Assembly (NCBI GenBank): GCA_947631565.1
Contig: CANRLV010000003.1
Location: 1-64,000 of the forward strand
Source of the DNA: an uncultured Gemmiger sp.
Lineage (GTDB): Bacteria; Bacillota; Clostridia; Oscillospirales; Ruminococcaceae
Length of the DNA stretch: 64,000 bases
Direction of reading: 5' to 3'
In this document: positions 38,237-46,658 of the stretch, piece after piece
Layout of the letters: each line of letters starts with the position of its first letter
Position numbering within the stretch: the stretch's first letter is position 1
Notes under the pieces: generated by a model
What the model saw: the letters and a program-made list of their open reading frames with translations, nothing else
The model's database searches: none
Told to the model about the DNA's origin: nothing
Made by a program: the position numbers and the translations under genes

Positions 38237-40723
38237 TCATGCCTGCGGTTCTGGTTCCGGTTCCGGCTCCGGCTCGGGCACGCCGCGGTCGGTGGTCAGG
38301 GTGACGACGGTGCCCATCTCGACGGTGGTGTCGGGGGCGGTGTCCTGCTCGACCACGCGGCCGGCCGCGTCCCCCACCAGCTGCACGTTGACGCCGGCCG
38401 AACGGAGCATCTGCACCGCAAAGGTGCCGGTCTTGCCGATGGCGTCCGGCACGATGGTGCTCTGGCCGGCCGTGGCCTCGGTGTACAGGTAGACGGTGGA
38501 GCCGGCCGGGACCGTCATGCCGCCGTAGGGGTACTGGTAGGTGATGGGGCCGGTGGGGCCGATGACCTGGTGGGACAGCCCGATCCGGTTCAGGTTGACC
38601 TGGGCGGTGGCCCAGTCGGTGCCGACGGTGTTCTGCACCTTGACGGTGCCGCTGGGGGCGTACTCGGCCGCCTGCTCGATGCCTAGATAGGGCGCGACCT
38701 CGCTGATGATGTTGCCGACCACCGGCACCATGATGTCGGAGGCGAGTTCCGAGTTGCCGCGCGGGTCGTCGAGCATGACGAAGACCAGCAGCTCGGGGTC
38801 GTTCATCGGCAGCACGCCGACGAAGCTCATCGCGTAGCGGTAGGTGTCGCTCCATTTTTTGGAGTTGGCAAGCTGCTCGGCCGTGCCGGACTTTCCGCCG
38901 ATGCGGTAACCGGCCACATAGGCCTTACGGCAGGAATGGTAGGCGGTGTCGTTGGGGTCGCCGTGGCCGACGTTGTTCTCCATCATGTCGCGCAGCTGGG
39001 CGCTGACCTCCTCCGAGATGACCTGGCGGCGGATGTCGGTGCCGGCCTTTTGGATGATGTTGCCCGCCTGGTCGGTGACGGAATCGACGACATAGGGCGT
39101 GACCAGATACCCGCCGTTGACCACCGCCGCCACCGCCGTGGCCATCTGCATCGGCGTGATGGCCATGTTCTGGCCGAAGGTCGCCGAGAGCAGGTTGGTC
39201 TCGACCTGCTCCATCGCGGCCTGGTCGTGGTAGATCATCCAGCGCGTCTCGTTGGGCAGGTCGATGCCGGTCGGCTCGGTGAAGCCGAACGCGTCGAAAT
39301 AGTCAAAAAAGGTCTTGGGGCTGATGAATTTGCCCAGCTGGGCAAAGTAGATGTTGCAGCTGTTGTTGAGCGCGGTGCCCATGTCCTGCAAGCCGTGGGC
39401 GGCGCCCTGCGCGCAGGTGTAGGTGTGCTCCCACGCGGTGCCGCCGTTGACGGTGTAGGCGCCGCCGCAGGTAAAGCTCTGGTCGCGGGTGGCAAGGCCG
39501 GAATCCAGCGAAGCCGAGGCCGTGATGAGCTTGAACACCGAGCCGGGGTAGTACAGCTCGGTCAGGTTCTTGTTCTTCCACTGCGCCTCGCGCATCATGC
39601 CCTGCACGGTGGAATACTCGTCCTCATCGATCAGGCCGTCGGCCACGATGTCGGCGACCTCGTCCTCGCCCAGGCGGCTGCGCAGGGTGGCGGTGGTGCC
39701 GGCGTCCAGCGTGCCGCCCTCCAAAATGCCGCGCAGCTCCTCGTCATAGATGGTGTAGGGGTCGTTGGGGTCGAACTGGTTGAGCGTGGCCATGGCCTTG
39801 ATGGCGCCGGTCTTGACCTCCATCACGATGACGCAGCCGCGGTTCTGGACGTTGTTTACCTCGATGGCGCCGGCCAGATAGCGCTCGGCGATCTCCTGCA
39901 CGTTCTCGTCGATGGTCAGGTGCAGGTCATAGCCGTCGATGGCGGGGAAGGTCTCGGTGTCGGAGCCTTCGAGCTCGTAGCCGTTGGCGCTGGTCGTGCC
40001 GACCATGCGCCCCGGTGTACCGGACAGCAGCTCGTCGTAGGATTTTTCCAGCCCGTAAAAGCCCTGCCCGTCGTTGTTCAAAAAGCCGATGACCGAGGAC
40101 AAAAACGCCCCGTACGGGTAACTGCGCGAGGAGTTCTGTTCCCGGTAGAGCAGCAGCACGCGGTCGCCCTTCTGCGGGGTGCCGTCGCGCTCGGCCAGAA
40201 TGTTGCCGTCCGCGTCGCGCTTGGGCACGCAGAAGCCGCGCGCGTACTCGAGCACGGCATCCGCCGTGGGCATATCGAGCCCGCGCGCCAGCACGCGGTA
40301 GCTGTAGCGCTGGCCCTCGGCGTTGGTGGCGTTCAGCGCCGCGAGCAGGCTGTCGGCGGTGACGGTCTCGTCATCGATGATGGCGGCGATGTGCTCGCAG
40401 CCCTCGCGCAGGTAGGCTTCGCCCTCCTCGGTGATGGCCGAGGGGTCGGCGACGATGTTCCACACCACGCTGCTCTTGGCCAGCAGCTTGCCGGTGGCAC
40501 CGTAGATGGCGCCGCGGGTGGCCGGCAGCACAGTGTCGGACAGCTGCTGCTGCACGGCTTCGGCGCGGTAGTCGGCGCCGTCGCGCAGCTGCAGGGCGTA
40601 GAGCTGGTAGAGCAGCAGCCCGAAGCCGAAAATCAGAAAAAACGCCACCAGCGCCAGCGTGCGGGCACGCATGGTGTTGTCGACCTGGGGCGTATTCTCA
40701 TGCCGGCGGGGGGTATGCTCCAT
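38237..40723 (-). CDS. penicillin-binding protein 2 / FtsI-SpoVD type transpeptidase with C-terminal PASTA domains
   Basis: PGSVFKLITASASLDSGL, NSCNIYF, YRIGGKSGTAEQL; PASTA-like tail ending PEPEPEPEPEPQA. Confidence 0.93.
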   Translation of the reverse strand: MEHTPRRHENTPQVDNTMRARTLALVAFFLIFGFGLLLYQLYALQLRDGADYRAEAVQQQLSDTVLPATRGAIYGATGKLLAKSSVVWNIVADPSAITEEGEAYLREGCEHIAAIIDDETVTADSLLAALNATNAEGQRYSYRVLARGLDMPTADAVLEYARGFCVPKRDADGNILAERDGTPQKGDRVLLLYREQNSSRSYPYGAFLSSVIGFLNNDGQGFYGLEKSYDELLSGTPGRMVGTTSANGYELEGSDTETFPAIDGYDLHLTIDENVQEIAERYLAGAIEVNNVQNRGCVIVMEVKTGAIKAMATLNQFDPNDPYTIYDEELRGILEGGTLDAGTTATLRSRLGEDEVADIVADGLIDEDEYSTVQGMMREAQWKNKNLTELYYPGSVFKLITASASLDSGLATRDQSFTCGGAYTVNGGTAWEHTYTCAQGAAHGLQDMGTALNNSCNIYFAQLGKFISPKTFFDYFDAFGFTEPTGIDLPNETRWMIYHDQAAMEQVETNLLSATFGQNMAITPMQMATAVAAVVNGGYLVTPYVVDSVTDQAGNIIQKAGTDIRRQVISEEVSAQLRDMMENNVGHGDPNDTAYHSCRKAYVAGYRIGGKSGTAEQLANSKKWSDTYRYAMSFVGVLPMNDPELLVFVMLDDPRGNSELASDIMVPVVGNIISEVAPYLGIEQAAEYAPSGTVKVQNTVGTDWATAQVNLNRIGLSHQVIGPTGPITYQYPYGGMTVPAGSTVYLYTEATAGQSTIVPDAIGKTGTFAVQMLRSAGVNVQLVGDAAGRVVEQDTAPDTTVEMGTVVTLTTDRGVPEPEPEPEPEPQA

Positions 40724-40871
40724 AAATGTGTTGGTCCTTTACATCCTGATTTGTATGCAGGGGGGCGGTTTTTTGTGCATCATGCCCCGCCCTTTTGCAC
40801 GCGCCGCCCGACCACAGCGGCCGGGCGGCAGGAAAAGCGAAGTACGCGCCGCCCCCGAGCGGGCGCGGCGG

Positions 40872-41345
40872 TCAGGGCGCCAGCGCGCCCAGCAGGCTGA
40901 GCGCGGCGGTGCTGAAATCGGCAAAGAAAGCCGCGGCGCCGCCGGGCGCACGCTCGACGGTGGTCTGCTCCTGCAGGCGGATATAGGTGATCTGGCTGTT
41001 GTCGGCCCGGACCAGGCCCAGCTTGCCCTCGGCGATCTGCTGCACGTTGGCGTTGGAGGTGATGGCGCTCATCTGCGAGGCCAGATAGTCATAGGTGCTC
41101 TGGGCGTTGGTCAGCTCCTGCCTGGTCGCGTCGATCTCGCTGGAAAGACGGGTGACCTGCGCCTGGCTGTAGATGACAGCCACCATCATGATTAGGATGA
41201 CCGCCGCCGCCAGCACGGTGCCGGCCTGCCGGGCCAGCTGCCGCGCCCTGCGCAGACCGTAACGCCCCCCGCGCACCACGCGCACCGGTGGCACCGTCTG
41301 CTGGCGGCGCTGCGGCTGCGCCGCCGCATAGGCATTCGAGGCCAT
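40872..41345 (-). CDS. FtsL-like septum protein
   Basis: Basic N-term, single TM (VLAAAVILIMMVAVIYS), coiled coil; between pbp and rsmH. Confidence 0.7.
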   Translation of the reverse strand: MASNAYAAAQPQRRQQTVPPVRVVRGGRYGLRRARQLARQAGTVLAAAVILIMMVAVIYSQAQVTRLSSEIDATRQELTNAQSTYDYLASQMSAITSNANVQQIAEGKLGLVRADNSQITYIRLQEQTTVERAPGGAAAFFADFSTAALSLLGALAP

Positions 41346-41413
41346 GGGCTCCCTCTCCCTTCTCTATCGTGCACGCCCGGCCGGCTTGCTGCGGCCCGGC
41401 GCGTTTTGTCACA

Positions 41414-42337
41414 TCAAAGCTTTTCCAGCACGCGCAGCTTGGCGCTGCGGCTGCGGCGGTTGGCGGCCTGCTCGGCCGCGTCGGCCGTGACGGGCTTGCG
41501 GGTGACGAGCACCGCCTTCGGCTTGCCGCCGCACACGCAGACCGGCAGCTCCGGCGGGCAGGTACAGCCGGCGGCCCAGCGGCGGAACTTGTTCTTGACC
41601 AGCCGGTCCTCAAGGCTGTGGAACGTGATGACGCACAGCCGCCCGCCGGGGGCCATTTTGCCAAAGATGGCCTCGAGACCCTGGTCCAGCGCGTCCAGCT
41701 CGCCGTTGACGGCGATGCGGATGGCCTGAAAGCTGCGCCGGGCGGGATTTTTGTGCTTGCGGCGCTCGGCCGGGGGCAGGGCGCCGGCCACGATGGCGGC
41801 CAGCTGGCCGGTGGTGGCGATGGGCTGCGCCTGCCGGGCGGCGACGATGCGGCCGGCGATCTGCCAGGCGTGCGGCTCCTCGCCGTAGTCGCGCAGGATG
41901 CGGGCCAACTCCTCGCGCCCCAGCGTGTTGACCAGGTCGGCGGCGGTGGGGCCGGACTGGCTCATGCGCATATCCAGCGGCGCGTCGGCCAGGTAGCTGA
42001 AGCCGCGGGCGGCATCGTCCAGCTGGTGGCTGGACACGCCCAGGTCAAGCAAAGCGCCGTCCAGCGCCGGGATGCCGAGGGCATCGAGCACGGCGGCGGT
42101 ATCTTTAAAGTTGGCCTGAACCACCCGGGCGGGCAGGCCCTTGAGCTTTTCCGCGGCGGCTGCCACGGCATCCGGGTCTTGATCCAAAGCGATGAGCCGC
42201 CCGGTGGTCAGGCGCGTTGCGATCGGTTTGCTGTGGCCGGCGCCGCCGGCCGTGCCGTCCAGGTAGGTGCCCCCGGGGCGGATGGCAAGCCCCTGCAAGC
42301 AGGCGTCCAGCAGTACGGGCGTGTGGCTGAATTCCAT
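41414..42337 (-). CDS. rsmH: 16S rRNA (cytosine1402-N4)-methyltransferase
   Basis: MEFSHTPVLLDACLQGLAIRPGGTYLDGTAGGAGHS; LDLGVSSHQLDDAARGFSY. Confidence 0.96.
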   Translation of the reverse strand: MEFSHTPVLLDACLQGLAIRPGGTYLDGTAGGAGHSKPIATRLTTGRLIALDQDPDAVAAAAEKLKGLPARVVQANFKDTAAVLDALGIPALDGALLDLGVSSHQLDDAARGFSYLADAPLDMRMSQSGPTAADLVNTLGREELARILRDYGEEPHAWQIAGRIVAARQAQPIATTGQLAAIVAGALPPAERRKHKNPARRSFQAIRIAVNGELDALDQGLEAIFGKMAPGGRLCVITFHSLEDRLVKNKFRRWAAGCTCPPELPVCVCGGKPKAVLVTRKPVTADAAEQAANRRSRSAKLRVLEKL

Positions 42338-42365
42338 GCCGCTGTCCCCCCTGCTGTGCTGCGTT

Positions 42366-42782
42366 TTAGAAGTCGAGCTCCTCCATCATGGCGGTAAAGT
42401 CGTCGTCCGCGTTCTGCTGGCTGGCGTTCCAGTCCGCCGTGTTCCAGATCTCGGCAAAATCACGGTTCCCGATGATGCTCACATCGTGGTCAAGGTGCGC
42501 ATATGCCCGCAGGCGGGCGGGCAGCGGGATGCGGCCCTGCTTGTCCGGCGTGACCTCGACCGCGGCGCTGAAGAACGCCCGCGCCGCGGCACGGCTGCGC
42601 ACGACGCCCTTCTCCTCGATCCTTTCGGCCAGCGCCTCAAACCCCGCCTTGGGGAAAGCGGCCAGACAGTGGTCCATCCAGCGGGTGACATAAAAGACCT
42701 CGCCCATCTCCTCGCGGAATTTGGCCGGGAAGTTGATGCGGCCCTTGCCGTCCACGGCATAATCGTACTGACCGACCAGCAT
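42366..42782 (-). CDS. mraZ: transcriptional regulator MraZ
   Basis: MLVGQYDYAVDGKGRINFPAKFREEMG; start at 42782. Confidence 0.93.
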   Translation of the reverse strand: MLVGQYDYAVDGKGRINFPAKFREEMGEVFYVTRWMDHCLAAFPKAGFEALAERIEEKGVVRSRAAARAFFSAAVEVTPDKQGRIPLPARLRAYAHLDHDVSIIGNRDFAEIWNTADWNASQQNADDDFTAMMEELDF

Positions 42783-42861
42783 GGGGCGCATCTCCTTTCG
42801 TTGTAAAATCCAGCCGCGGCGGGGCGGCACTGTTGAAAACTCGGTGGAAACCGTTGAAATT

Positions 42862-42910
42862 CTCCACTTTGACCCATTTTAGGGTATAGTTTACCCATTT
42901 CTACCCACCA
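42862..42910 (-). promoter_or_regulatory. candidate MraZ boxes (TGGG-type repeats, helically phased)
   Basis: Minus strand TGGTGGGTAGAAATGGGTAAACTATACCCTAAAATGGGTCAAAGTGGAG; TGGG/TGGA at 10, 21, 10 bp spacing. Confidence 0.6.
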
Positions 42911-42947
42911 TGTGCTACCAGTTTAACAGAGAATGGCAAAAAAATCA

Positions 42948-42985
42948 AGCCCGCAAAGGCCTGTTTTGGCCTTTGCGGGCAAAAA
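42948..42985 (-). terminator. intrinsic terminator
   Basis: GCCCGCAAAGGCC...GGCCTTTGCGGGC then TTGATTTTTTT on minus strand. Confidence 0.85.
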
Positions 42986-43022
42986 ATTTTGTGAAATTTT
43001 AAGCGGTGTGGAAAGCGGGCGC

Positions 43023-43508
43023 TTACCGCCGGGGCGGCGTGGGCGTGGTGGGGCGTTTGGCGGCAGCGTTGCGCAGGTTCATGCGGGTGCTCTTGATGCC
43101 GTTGACGCTGCGGGTCAGCGCCTCCTCGGCTTTTTTGAGCAGGTCCTCGCAGTAGTTGTTGGCGCTGCGCAGCAGCTCGTCGGACTGGGTCTTGGCGCCG
43201 GAGATCATGTCGGCGGCGTACTTTTTGGCGCGCTTGACGATCTCCTGCTCGCTGACCATGGCGCGGGCGCGCTCCTCGGCCTGCTTGACGATGTTGTCGC
43301 CCTCCTGCCGGGCCATCTCCAGGATCTGCTCGCGGTCGTTGACGATCTTTTTGCTGTCGCGGATCTCGTCCGGCAGGTTGTTGCGCACCTCGTCGATGAT
43401 GTCGCGGATGCGGTCCACGTCCACCACACGGCGCGCGGCGGCGAAAGGCACGGCGGTACCCTCCTCCAAAGTTTCTTCCATCAGGTCCAGCAGCTGATCA
43501 ACGTTCAT
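43023..43508 (-). CDS. small coiled-coil protein (DivIVA / ATPase b-subunit-like), function uncertain
   Basis: MNVDQLLDLMEETLEEGTAVPFAAARRVVDVDRIRDIIDEVRNNLPDEIRDSKKIVNDREQILEMARQEGDNIVKQAEERA. Confidence 0.75.
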   Translation of the reverse strand: MNVDQLLDLMEETLEEGTAVPFAAARRVVDVDRIRDIIDEVRNNLPDEIRDSKKIVNDREQILEMARQEGDNIVKQAEERARAMVSEQEIVKRAKKYAADMISGAKTQSDELLRSANNYCEDLLKKAEEALTRSVNGIKSTRMNLRNAAAKRPTTPTPPRR

Positions 43509-43536
43509 GGGTCTTCTTCCTCCTCTGTGTGTATGT

Positions 43537-44082
43537 TCACGTTTCCTCCCGCCCGTAGCGGGTGACGAGTATCTTACCGTATCGGTACTGCCGCAGCAGC
43601 GCGAGCGCGCCGCAGACAGGCGGCAGCGCGGCGTCAGGCTCGCTCTCGGCCAGAACGGCGGCGTTGGGGCTGAGCAGCGGCTCCAGCCGGTCCAGCACGG
43701 CCGGCAGTGTGCCGTGGCCGAACGGCGGGTCCAGCAGCACGATGTCAAAGGGGCCGCGGGCGTGCTTTAAAAAGGTGAAAGCGTCGGTCACAGTCACCGC
43801 GGCGCGGTCCGCCACGCCGGCGGCGCGGCAGTTGGCGCGCACCACCTCGGCGGCCGGGCGCGAGAGTTCGACGAAGGTGCACTGCGCCGCCCCGCGGGAG
43901 AGTGCCTCGATGCCCAGCTGGCCGCTGCCGGCGAACAGGTCCAGCACCCGTGCGCCCGGCAGCAGGAACTGCACGCTGGAGAACATACCTTCCTTGACGC
44001 GGTCCAGCGTGGGGCGGGTGACCGCCGTGCCCGGCAGGGCCTTGAGCGGGGTGCCGCGGGCCGACCCGGCGATGACGCGCAT
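43537..44082 (-). CDS. rsmD: 16S rRNA (guanine966-N2)-methyltransferase
   Basis: MRVIAGSARGTPLKALPG...TRPTLDRVKEGMFSSVQ...VLDLFAGSGQLGIEALSRGA...VLLDPPF. Confidence 0.93.
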   Translation of the reverse strand: MRVIAGSARGTPLKALPGTAVTRPTLDRVKEGMFSSVQFLLPGARVLDLFAGSGQLGIEALSRGAAQCTFVELSRPAAEVVRANCRAAGVADRAAVTVTDAFTFLKHARGPFDIVLLDPPFGHGTLPAVLDRLEPLLSPNAAVLAESEPDAALPPVCGALALLRQYRYGKILVTRYGREET

Positions 44083-44192
44083 GGGCGCTCCCCCTCCCTG
44101 CCGGAACTACACGTCCATTATGCGGCGTTTTGGGGCGGTTGTCAAGGGTGCAGGATGGAAAAACCGGCGCGCGGGGGCATATCTGTGCCGAT

Positions 44193-46037
44193 TCAGGCCC
44201 GCAGGGCGTTGTAGATCTTTTCCGCCATCGCGTGGCTGATGCCCTTGACCTCTTCCAGGTCGCCGATGCTCGCCGCGCGCACGGCCTTGACCGTTTTGAA
44301 GTGCCGCAGCAGCGCCTCGCTCGTTTTGGGGCCGACGCCGGGGATATCGGTCAGGGTGGCAGCGTAGGACTTCCGTTTCATCATGCGCCTGCGGTAGTCG
44401 TTGGCGAAGCGGTGGGTCTCGTCCTGGATGTTGGTCACAAAGGTGAAGATGTTGCGGTGGCGGTTGATGGCGATCTCGCCGCCCTTGTCGTCGACGATGG
44501 CGCGGGTGCGGTGATGGTCGTCCTTGACCATGCCGAAGGTCGGCACATGCTCGAGCGCCGTGCCCTTGAGCGCCGCCTTGACGGCGCTCACCTGCCCGCG
44601 GCCGCCGTCGATGAGCAGCAGGTCGGGCAGGGTCGCGAACTGGTTGTTCGGTCCGTCCGGCTTTTCGCCGCGGCGGGCGGCCTCGTACTCGGCGGCGCGG
44701 CGGGCGAGCGTCTCGGCCAGCGAGGCGTAGTCGTCGGTACCGGCCACCGTTTTCATCGCAAAGCGGCGGTAGCCGCTGCGGTACGGCCGCCCGTCTTTAA
44801 ACACGACCATGCCGCATACGCTGGAGCCGTCGCCCCAGTTGGAGATATCGTAGCTCTCGATGACCTTGGGCGGGGCCGGCAGGCCCAGCACCTGGGCGGC
44901 CTCCTCCAATAATTTTTCCTCGCGGGAATAGCGCCCACTCTCGCGGCCCAGACGCTCGACGGCGTTGGTGTAGGCCATCGTGACGAGCTTGGCCACATCG
45001 CCGCGCTGCGGCACATACAGGTTGACGGCGCTGCCGCGCGCCTGCTCCAGCGCCTTTTGCAGCGCCTCGTGGTCGGCGGGCAGCGCGTCGACGGCCACCG
45101 TTTTGGGAACGGTCTCGCCGTCCAGGTAATACTGCGGCAGGAACTCCTCGCGCACGGCGCCGATGTCGGCGGTGTCATGGAAGACGAACTCCCGCTTGTC
45201 GGCCAGGCGCCCCTCGCGGTAACGCAGCACGGCGGCGCAGACGGCGCGGGAGGTGCCGGCCAGCGCGATGACATCCATCTCGGTCTCGTCGCCGCGCACG
45301 ACCTTCTGCCCCTCGACCACGCGCTCGATGGCATTGATCTGGTCGCGCAGCAGCGCGGCGGTCTCAAAGTCCAGCCGCTCGGCGGCGGCGTCCATCTTTT
45401 CCTTTAGCTGCCGGACGATGTCGCGCTTGCCGTAGCGCAGCATATGCAGCGCCGCCTGCACGGCGTCGTTGTAGGCTTCGCGGGATATCCTGCCGCTGCA
45501 CACGGCCATGCATTTGCCGATGTGGGCGTTGAGGCAGGGCCGGCCCTTGCCGAGCTCGCGCGGGAACTCCTTATTGCAGCGGGGCAGCAAAAAGCAGTCC
45601 TGCGCGGTCTCGACCATCTGGCGCACGGCGAAGGACGAAGTAAAGGGGCCGATGTAGTCGGCGTTTTCATCGTCCTTCTGCAAGGCGGCCGAGATGCGCG
45701 GCCAGTCCCCGCGCGTGACCTTGACGTAGCTGTAGCCCTTGTCATCCTTGAGCAGGATGTTGTACTTGGGGGTGTGGGCCTTGATCTGGCTGGCCTCCAG
45801 CACCAGCGCCTCGAACTCGCTCTGGCAGACGATGACGTCAAACGCGAAGGCGTGGGCGATCATCTGGGTGACCTTGGCGTCATGGGGCACGCCCTCGCGG
45901 AAATACTGTGACACGCGCGTGCGCAGGCGCTTGGCCTTGCCGATGTAGATGATGGTATCGCTTTTGTCGCGGATGATGTAGACACCCGGCAAAAGCGGCA
46001 GCATACAGGCCTTTTTGTACAGCTCCTGTTTGGTCAC
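44193..46037 (-). CDS. uvrC: excinuclease ABC subunit C (GTG start)
   Basis: LPLLPGVYIIRDKSDTIIYIGKAKRLRTRVSQYF; C-terminal HhH; GTG 46037 preceded by GGAGGTGTG. Confidence 0.95.
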   Translation of the reverse strand: MTKQELYKKACMLPLLPGVYIIRDKSDTIIYIGKAKRLRTRVSQYFREGVPHDAKVTQMIAHAFAFDVIVCQSEFEALVLEASQIKAHTPKYNILLKDDKGYSYVKVTRGDWPRISAALQKDDENADYIGPFTSSFAVRQMVETAQDCFLLPRCNKEFPRELGKGRPCLNAHIGKCMAVCSGRISREAYNDAVQAALHMLRYGKRDIVRQLKEKMDAAAERLDFETAALLRDQINAIERVVEGQKVVRGDETEMDVIALAGTSRAVCAAVLRYREGRLADKREFVFHDTADIGAVREEFLPQYYLDGETVPKTVAVDALPADHEALQKALEQARGSAVNLYVPQRGDVAKLVTMAYTNAVERLGRESGRYSREEKLLEEAAQVLGLPAPPKVIESYDISNWGDGSSVCGMVVFKDGRPYRSGYRRFAMKTVAGTDDYASLAETLARRAAEYEAARRGEKPDGPNNQFATLPDLLLIDGGRGQVSAVKAALKGTALEHVPTFGMVKDDHHRTRAIVDDKGGEIAINRHRNIFTFVTNIQDETHRFANDYRRRMMKRKSYAATLTDIPGVGPKTSEALLRHFKTVKAVRAASIGDLEEVKGISHAMAEKIYNALRA

Positions 46038-46077
46038 GCGGCACACCTCCCCCGGCAAAAAATGGCAAGAAGCAGAC

Positions 46078-46112
46078 AAAAAGCGCGGCAGGGAGCCCCC
46101 GCCGCGCTTTGC
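46078..46112 (-). terminator. HPr terminator
   Basis: AAAGCGCGGCGGGGGCTCCCTGCCGCGCTTTTTGTC on minus strand. Confidence 0.75.
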
Positions 46113-46120
46113 AGGTCCTG

Positions 46121-46384
46121 TTACTCAGAGAAGCCGGAGTTGACCAGCTTGACGAGGCCGTCGACCGCGGCCTGCTCGTCCGGGCCGTCGGCGATGATGC
46201 GGATGGCGGTGCCGCCCACGATGCCCAGGCTGAGCACGCCCAGCAGGCTCTTGGCGTTGACGCGGCGCTCCTCCTTCTCGACCCAGATGGAGGCCTTGTA
46301 CTCGTTGGCCTTCTGGATGAAGAACGTTGCGGGACGAGCGTGCAGACCCACCTGATTCTCAACGGTAACTTCTTTTACGTACAT
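46121..46384 (-). CDS. HPr family phosphocarrier protein
   Basis: MYVKEVTVENQVGLHARPATFFIQKANEYKASIWVEKEERRVNAKSLLGVLSLGI. Confidence 0.93.
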   Translation of the reverse strand: MYVKEVTVENQVGLHARPATFFIQKANEYKASIWVEKEERRVNAKSLLGVLSLGIVGGTAIRIIADGPDEQAAVDGLVKLVNSGFSE

Positions 46385-46658
46385 AGCTATTCTCTCCTGT
46401 TTTCGCAAAGTATAGCCTTGACCGCAAAACCGCAGGTCCGGGCAGGCGGGCCCTACGCACCGCCATACTGTCTTTATTTTATATGATGGCGGCAATTTTG
46501 TACAGTGGATTTGCGCAAATTTGGCAGGATTCTGGTATTATGCCCTTTCCACTCCCCATTCTTTGTACAGTTTTGCCATGGATTTTCCCAATGATTGCCG
46601 GCGGGGGCACAAGTTGTAGTGGTAACGGCCCGGGGCCTGCCCCCATATAGGCAAGCCG

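Noticed and set aside
46400-46640. Possible small RNA gene in the 270-bp gap between HPr and trmD
   Set aside because: Promoter-like TATA motifs for HPr and a few short repeats (TTGTACAG) are present, but no convincing RNA fold or terminator pair.
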